In this document: positions 61,331-64,000 of the stretch, in pieces
Position numbering within the stretch: the stretch's first letter is position 1
Layout of the letters: the number at the start of each line of letters is the position of its first letter
Origin: Enterocloster asparagiformis
GTDB lineage: Bacteria; Bacillota; Clostridia; Lachnospirales; Lachnospiraceae
Length of the DNA: 64,000 nucleotides
Reading direction: 5' to 3'
NCBI GenBank assembly: GCA_018380885.1
Contig: JAGZSY010000004.1
Span: 62,001 to 126,000, forward strand
Program-made: the position numbers and the translations under genes
The notes under the pieces: model-generated
What the model was told of the DNA's origin: nothing
The model's input: only the letters and a program-made list of their open reading frames with translations
The model's database searches: none

Positions 61331-62524
61331 ATGGCACATTATCGCTATAAAGCGCGCCGGATGAATGGCACCAGGTGTACGGGTACACTGGAGGCTGCGG
61401 ACGAGCAGTCGTTTTTGGAGCTGCTTCACCGGAAGGAACTTTATTGTTATGAATATTACAGAATAGAGGCGGAGGACGGCCGTTGTACTTCCGGCAAGGT
61501 AAAGTACGACGCCATTCCGCCTTTCTGCCGTCAGATGTCCACTATGCTGGGAGCGGGAGTGCCGGTGTCCAGGGCGCTTTCCGTCTGCGGCAGTTCAACC
61601 AGCGACCGCTTTCTGAGAAAGGCGCTGGCCCGTCTCAACGAGACGGTGCAGAAAGGCCGCACCTTGTCCGAGGCCATGGCTGAGATGAACGGAGTATTTC
61701 CCGAGCTGCTGGTACATATGGCCGCCACCGGAGAACTCAACGGTTCACTGGACCGCGTGATGGATAAGATGGCCGGGCATTACAGCCGTGAAGCAAAGCT
61801 TCGCAAGAAAATCAAGAGCGCCATGACCTATCCCATCATACTGTTGACGGTTACGCTGCTGTCCACGGCGTTTATGCTGACCACTGTGCTGCCAAAATTT
61901 GCGGACCTGCTGTCAGGAGCGGAGCTCCCGGCCTTCACGCTGTTCCTGCTGCGCGTCAGCGCTCTGCTGGAAAATCACGGGCTGCATATACTGCTGGCGC
62001 TGTTGGGAATTTGGGGTCTGGCGGCCTGGATTCTGATGATCCCTGCGGTACGCCTGGAAAAGGATCGGCTGCTTTTGGAGCTGCCGGTGGCGGGGCGGCT
62101 TCTGAAAACCGTGTACACGGCCCAGTTTGCCTCGGCATTTTCCGTGCTGTACGCAAGCGGCATCAGCATTCTGGAGAGCCTGGACGCGGCGGCGGCCGTG
62201 ATGGGCAATTCCTATATACGGGCGTGCCTTGCGCAGGTGGGCAACGATCTGCGCAAGGGTGAAATGCTCTCCCAATCGCTGGAACGCCGGAACATTTTCC
62301 TGCCTGTATTCGTCTCCGTGACAGCGGCGGGTGAAGAGTCCGGCGCTCTGGAGCAGATATTGGCCGAGGCTGGAAACGATTACGAGGAGGAATCTGCCCG
62401 GGCGCTGGAACAGATGGTTGCGCTTCTGGAGCCCTGCGTCATGATCGTCATGGCTCTGGTGGTGGGAAGTATTGTGATCGCCGTGATGATGCCCATTTAT
62501 ACCATGTATTCCCACATGCTGTGA
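61331..62524 (+). CDS. Type II secretion/type IV pilus inner-membrane platform protein (PilC/GspF)
   Basis: A 397-residue platform protein with the two repeated GspF domains (about 60-185 and 260-385: FCRQMSTMLGAGVPVSRAL, HMAATGELNGSLDRVMDKMA, then QFASAFSVLYASGISILESL and VTAAGEESGALEQILAEAG) and three membrane segments (about 170-195, 215-240, 365-390). It starts at ATG 61331. The following gene begins 15 bases after its stop. It probably belongs to a type IV pilus-like or competence-like system that continues past the window edge. Confidence 0.92.
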   Translation: MAHYRYKARRMNGTRCTGTLEAADEQSFLELLHRKELYCYEYYRIEAEDGRCTSGKVKYDAIPPFCRQMSTMLGAGVPVSRALSVCGSSTSDRFLRKALARLNETVQKGRTLSEAMAEMNGVFPELLVHMAATGELNGSLDRVMDKMAGHYSREAKLRKKIKSAMTYPIILLTVTLLSTAFMLTTVLPKFADLLSGAELPAFTLFLLRVSALLENHGLHILLALLGIWGLAAWILMIPAVRLEKDRLLLELPVAGRLLKTVYTAQFASAFSVLYASGISILESLDAAAAVMGNSYIRACLAQVGNDLRKGEMLSQSLERRNIFLPVFVSVTAAGEESGALEQILAEAGNDYEEESARALEQMVALLEPCVMIVMALVVGSIVIAVMMPIYTMYSHML

Positions 62525-62538
62525 TGAGGAGGAAACAG

Positions 62539-64000
62539 TTGAGACATTATCTCTATCTGGAAGATAAACGGATTGCCTACGTTTGCGGTTCATTTAAGGA
62601 CGGAGTGTTTACGCTGCGCGCCGCAAAGACGGTGGAGTTAGCCAGGGCCGGGGATGTGGAGGAGGCTGCGGCGTTTCTGCGTTCAATGGGGTTAGCCGGC
62701 AAGCGCGTGGTTGCGGCAGTGGGCGGAGGCGACATTATTTTGCGGGAGATGCGCCTCCCGGCGGCTTCCGCATCGGTAACCAGGGGAATGATCCGCAATG
62801 AGATCGCCTATTTCCGGAAAACGGCGGCAGCCACCGCAGCGGATATGGATCTGCTGGAACCGTCCAGGGGCGGGAAAGAGCAGCATCTCCTGGCCTACGC
62901 GGCGGAGCGGGAACGGCTGGTACAGCGGCTTCTGCCCCTGAAGGAGGCGGGGATTTCCTGTTCCCGCCTGAGAGCGCTGCCTGACTGTGTGGCGAAGTTC
63001 GCTTTCAGCATGGGCGCCGGCGAGCGGGCCGCGGTGGTGGCGGCCATGGAGCCGAACCAGCTCCGCCTGTACCTGGTCAAAGCGGGACACTGCCTTCTGA
63101 ACCGTAATCTGCGGCTGAATGTAAGCCGCTTCTGCGAGGCCGGTGCGAAAGCCCTCCTCTATGAGGAGATCGCGGATCAGATCAGTAAAATGATCCAGTT
63201 CTGCGAGGCGCGCACAGAGGCGGATTCGGTGGAACAGGTGATGCTTCTTCCGGGCAGTCTGGGAGATGAAAAGGCTGCTGCCGCCGCTGTGGGCCATATT
63301 CTCAAGGTGCCGTGCGCCTGTGTGGAGCCAGAAATCCGCATCTGCGGGAAAATGGAACCGGACTCCCCGGATATTCACTTCAGCGCCCTGGTGCTCTGTT
63401 GCGCCGACCGGCCTGGAAAAGGGCTTTACACAGTGGACCTTTTGGCATCGGAGCGAGGTCTGGCCCGTTCGCGGCCGAACAGGCTGCCGGAGACGTTTGG
63501 AGCGCGCTGCCTGCTCTTTGCGGCCGTCAATGCCCTGGCGGTGGCGGGAATCTGGTGTTATCTGGAAGCGGGGACAAGCCTTGCCCGGCAAAAATCCGCC
63601 GAGATATCAGCCTTCCTGTCTGAGGATGAGAGCGCGGCGGCTTACCGCGAACTCATGGCCAGGAGGCAGCAGCTGGCCGTCTACAGCGCCTCCCAAAGCC
63701 GGCTGCGGGAGACGGAGCAGGCGGTCCGGGATATGAAATGCCTGACCATGGAAGCTTATGAGGTGCTGGAGCGCTGCATGATTCCCGGAATGGCGATTGA
63801 GTCCGCTGTCTACAGCGGGGACACGGGATACCTCAGCCTGAAGCTAACCATACCCAATGGGGCGGAGGCGCCCGGCTATGTGGAGCGCGTGCGGGAGAGC
63901 GGTTATTTCCCGGAGGTGGAGTACAGCGCCTGGGGTTATAGCCCGGATGACCCGGAGAGACAGGAGTTCTATCTGGAAATGAGGATCGGGCTGACCGGGA
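62539..64000 (+). CDS. PilM/PilN-like pilus assembly protein, 3' truncated
   Basis: The frame opens with TTG 62539, preceded by GAGGAGG at six bases, and is open to the window end (487 codons). Residues 1-310 resemble PilM/actin-like assembly proteins (ALP-type segments DGVFTLRAAKTVEL, VVAAVGGGDIILREMRLP, and a CLLNRNLRLNVSRFC segment). After a linker, a membrane segment (about 325-345, CLLFAAVNALAVAGIWCYLE) is followed by a coiled coil and a beta-rich end (SLKLTIPNGAEAPGYVERV), which resembles PilN. So the PilM and PilN roles appear joined in one protein. The C terminus is not visible. Confidence 0.75.
   Translation, partial: MRHYLYLEDKRIAYVCGSFKDGVFTLRAAKTVELARAGDVEEAAAFLRSMGLAGKRVVAAVGGGDIILREMRLPAASASVTRGMIRNEIAYFRKTAAATAADMDLLEPSRGGKEQHLLAYAAERERLVQRLLPLKEAGISCSRLRALPDCVAKFAFSMGAGERAAVVAAMEPNQLRLYLVKAGHCLLNRNLRLNVSRFCEAGAKALLYEEIADQISKMIQFCEARTEADSVEQVMLLPGSLGDEKAAAAAVGHILKVPCACVEPEIRICGKMEPDSPDIHFSALVLCCADRPGKGLYTVDLLASERGLARSRPNRLPETFGARCLLFAAVNALAVAGIWCYLEAGTSLARQKSAEISAFLSEDESAAAYRELMARRQQLAVYSASQSRLRETEQAVRDMKCLTMEAYEVLERCMIPGMAIESAVYSGDTGYLSLKLTIPNGAEAPGYVERVRESGYFPEVEYSAWGYSPDDPERQEFYLEMRIGLTG

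Overview
The window looks like a chromosomal segment of a Gram-positive anaerobe of the Clostridia, most likely Lachnospiraceae. It is GC-rich for the group and has strong AGGAGG-type ribosome sites. The gene set fits: TRAP and ribose-type ABC transporters, YesM/YesN regulation, a CIRCE operator before clpB, DUF4250, ChW repeats, Cna_B adhesins and a class-B-like sortase. The genus cannot be fixed from sequence alone. No rRNA, ordinary tRNA, insertion sequence, integrase or CRISPR array was seen.

Layout. 1-6863: the end of a pepD-like dipeptidase, then a DUF3798 lipoprotein with a ribose-type ABC transporter and an M24 aminopeptidase, which together look like one uptake/peptide operon. 6864-11033: an RNA-repair island made of two large Y-shaped palindromes (cores of 241 and 244 nt), the RNA ligase rtcB, a circularly permuted tRNA-like module resembling a bacterial Y RNA (YrlA type), a short tandem-repeat field and an SPFH/slipin gene. 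11169-19341: a P2-type cation ATPase, an FAH-family hydrolase, methylglyoxal synthase and a glycogen branching enzyme with a long repetitive Lys/Glu tail cut by two amber codons. 19405-27089: a YesM/YesN two-component system, a TRAP transporter (dctPQM), a YcxB-like protein and an orphan TRAP binding protein. 27136-31071: a membrane protein with a KETTKA tail (minus strand), a small alarmone-hydrolase-like HD protein, a ChW polysaccharide deacetylase and a tiny membrane protein.

31517-54310: a surface-protein island. It holds a 2671-residue Ig-like/cell-wall-binding protein, a CAP-domain protein, and one uninterrupted 4122-residue reading frame. That frame runs from a thioester-like adhesin with about a dozen Cna_B-like modules, through an embedded sorting signal and a second membrane protein, to a complete-looking class B-type sortase at the C terminus. 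A small membrane protein related to the middle segment follows, then decaying 44-bp tandem repeats. 54535-64000: housekeeping genes (purine nucleoside phosphorylase, a three-module lipoprotein, azlCD, clpB with CIRCE, DUF4250) and the start of a type IV pilus-like cluster (PilC/GspF-like, then a PilM/PilN-like gene running off the end).

The two strongest leads are the rtcB / permuted tRNA-like RNA / slipin island with its twin palindromes, and the adhesin-sortase polyprotein with an internal ribosome site in front of the sortase. The decayed amber-interrupted tail of GlgB is a third. All family assignments are from reading the translated sequence; no database search was run.
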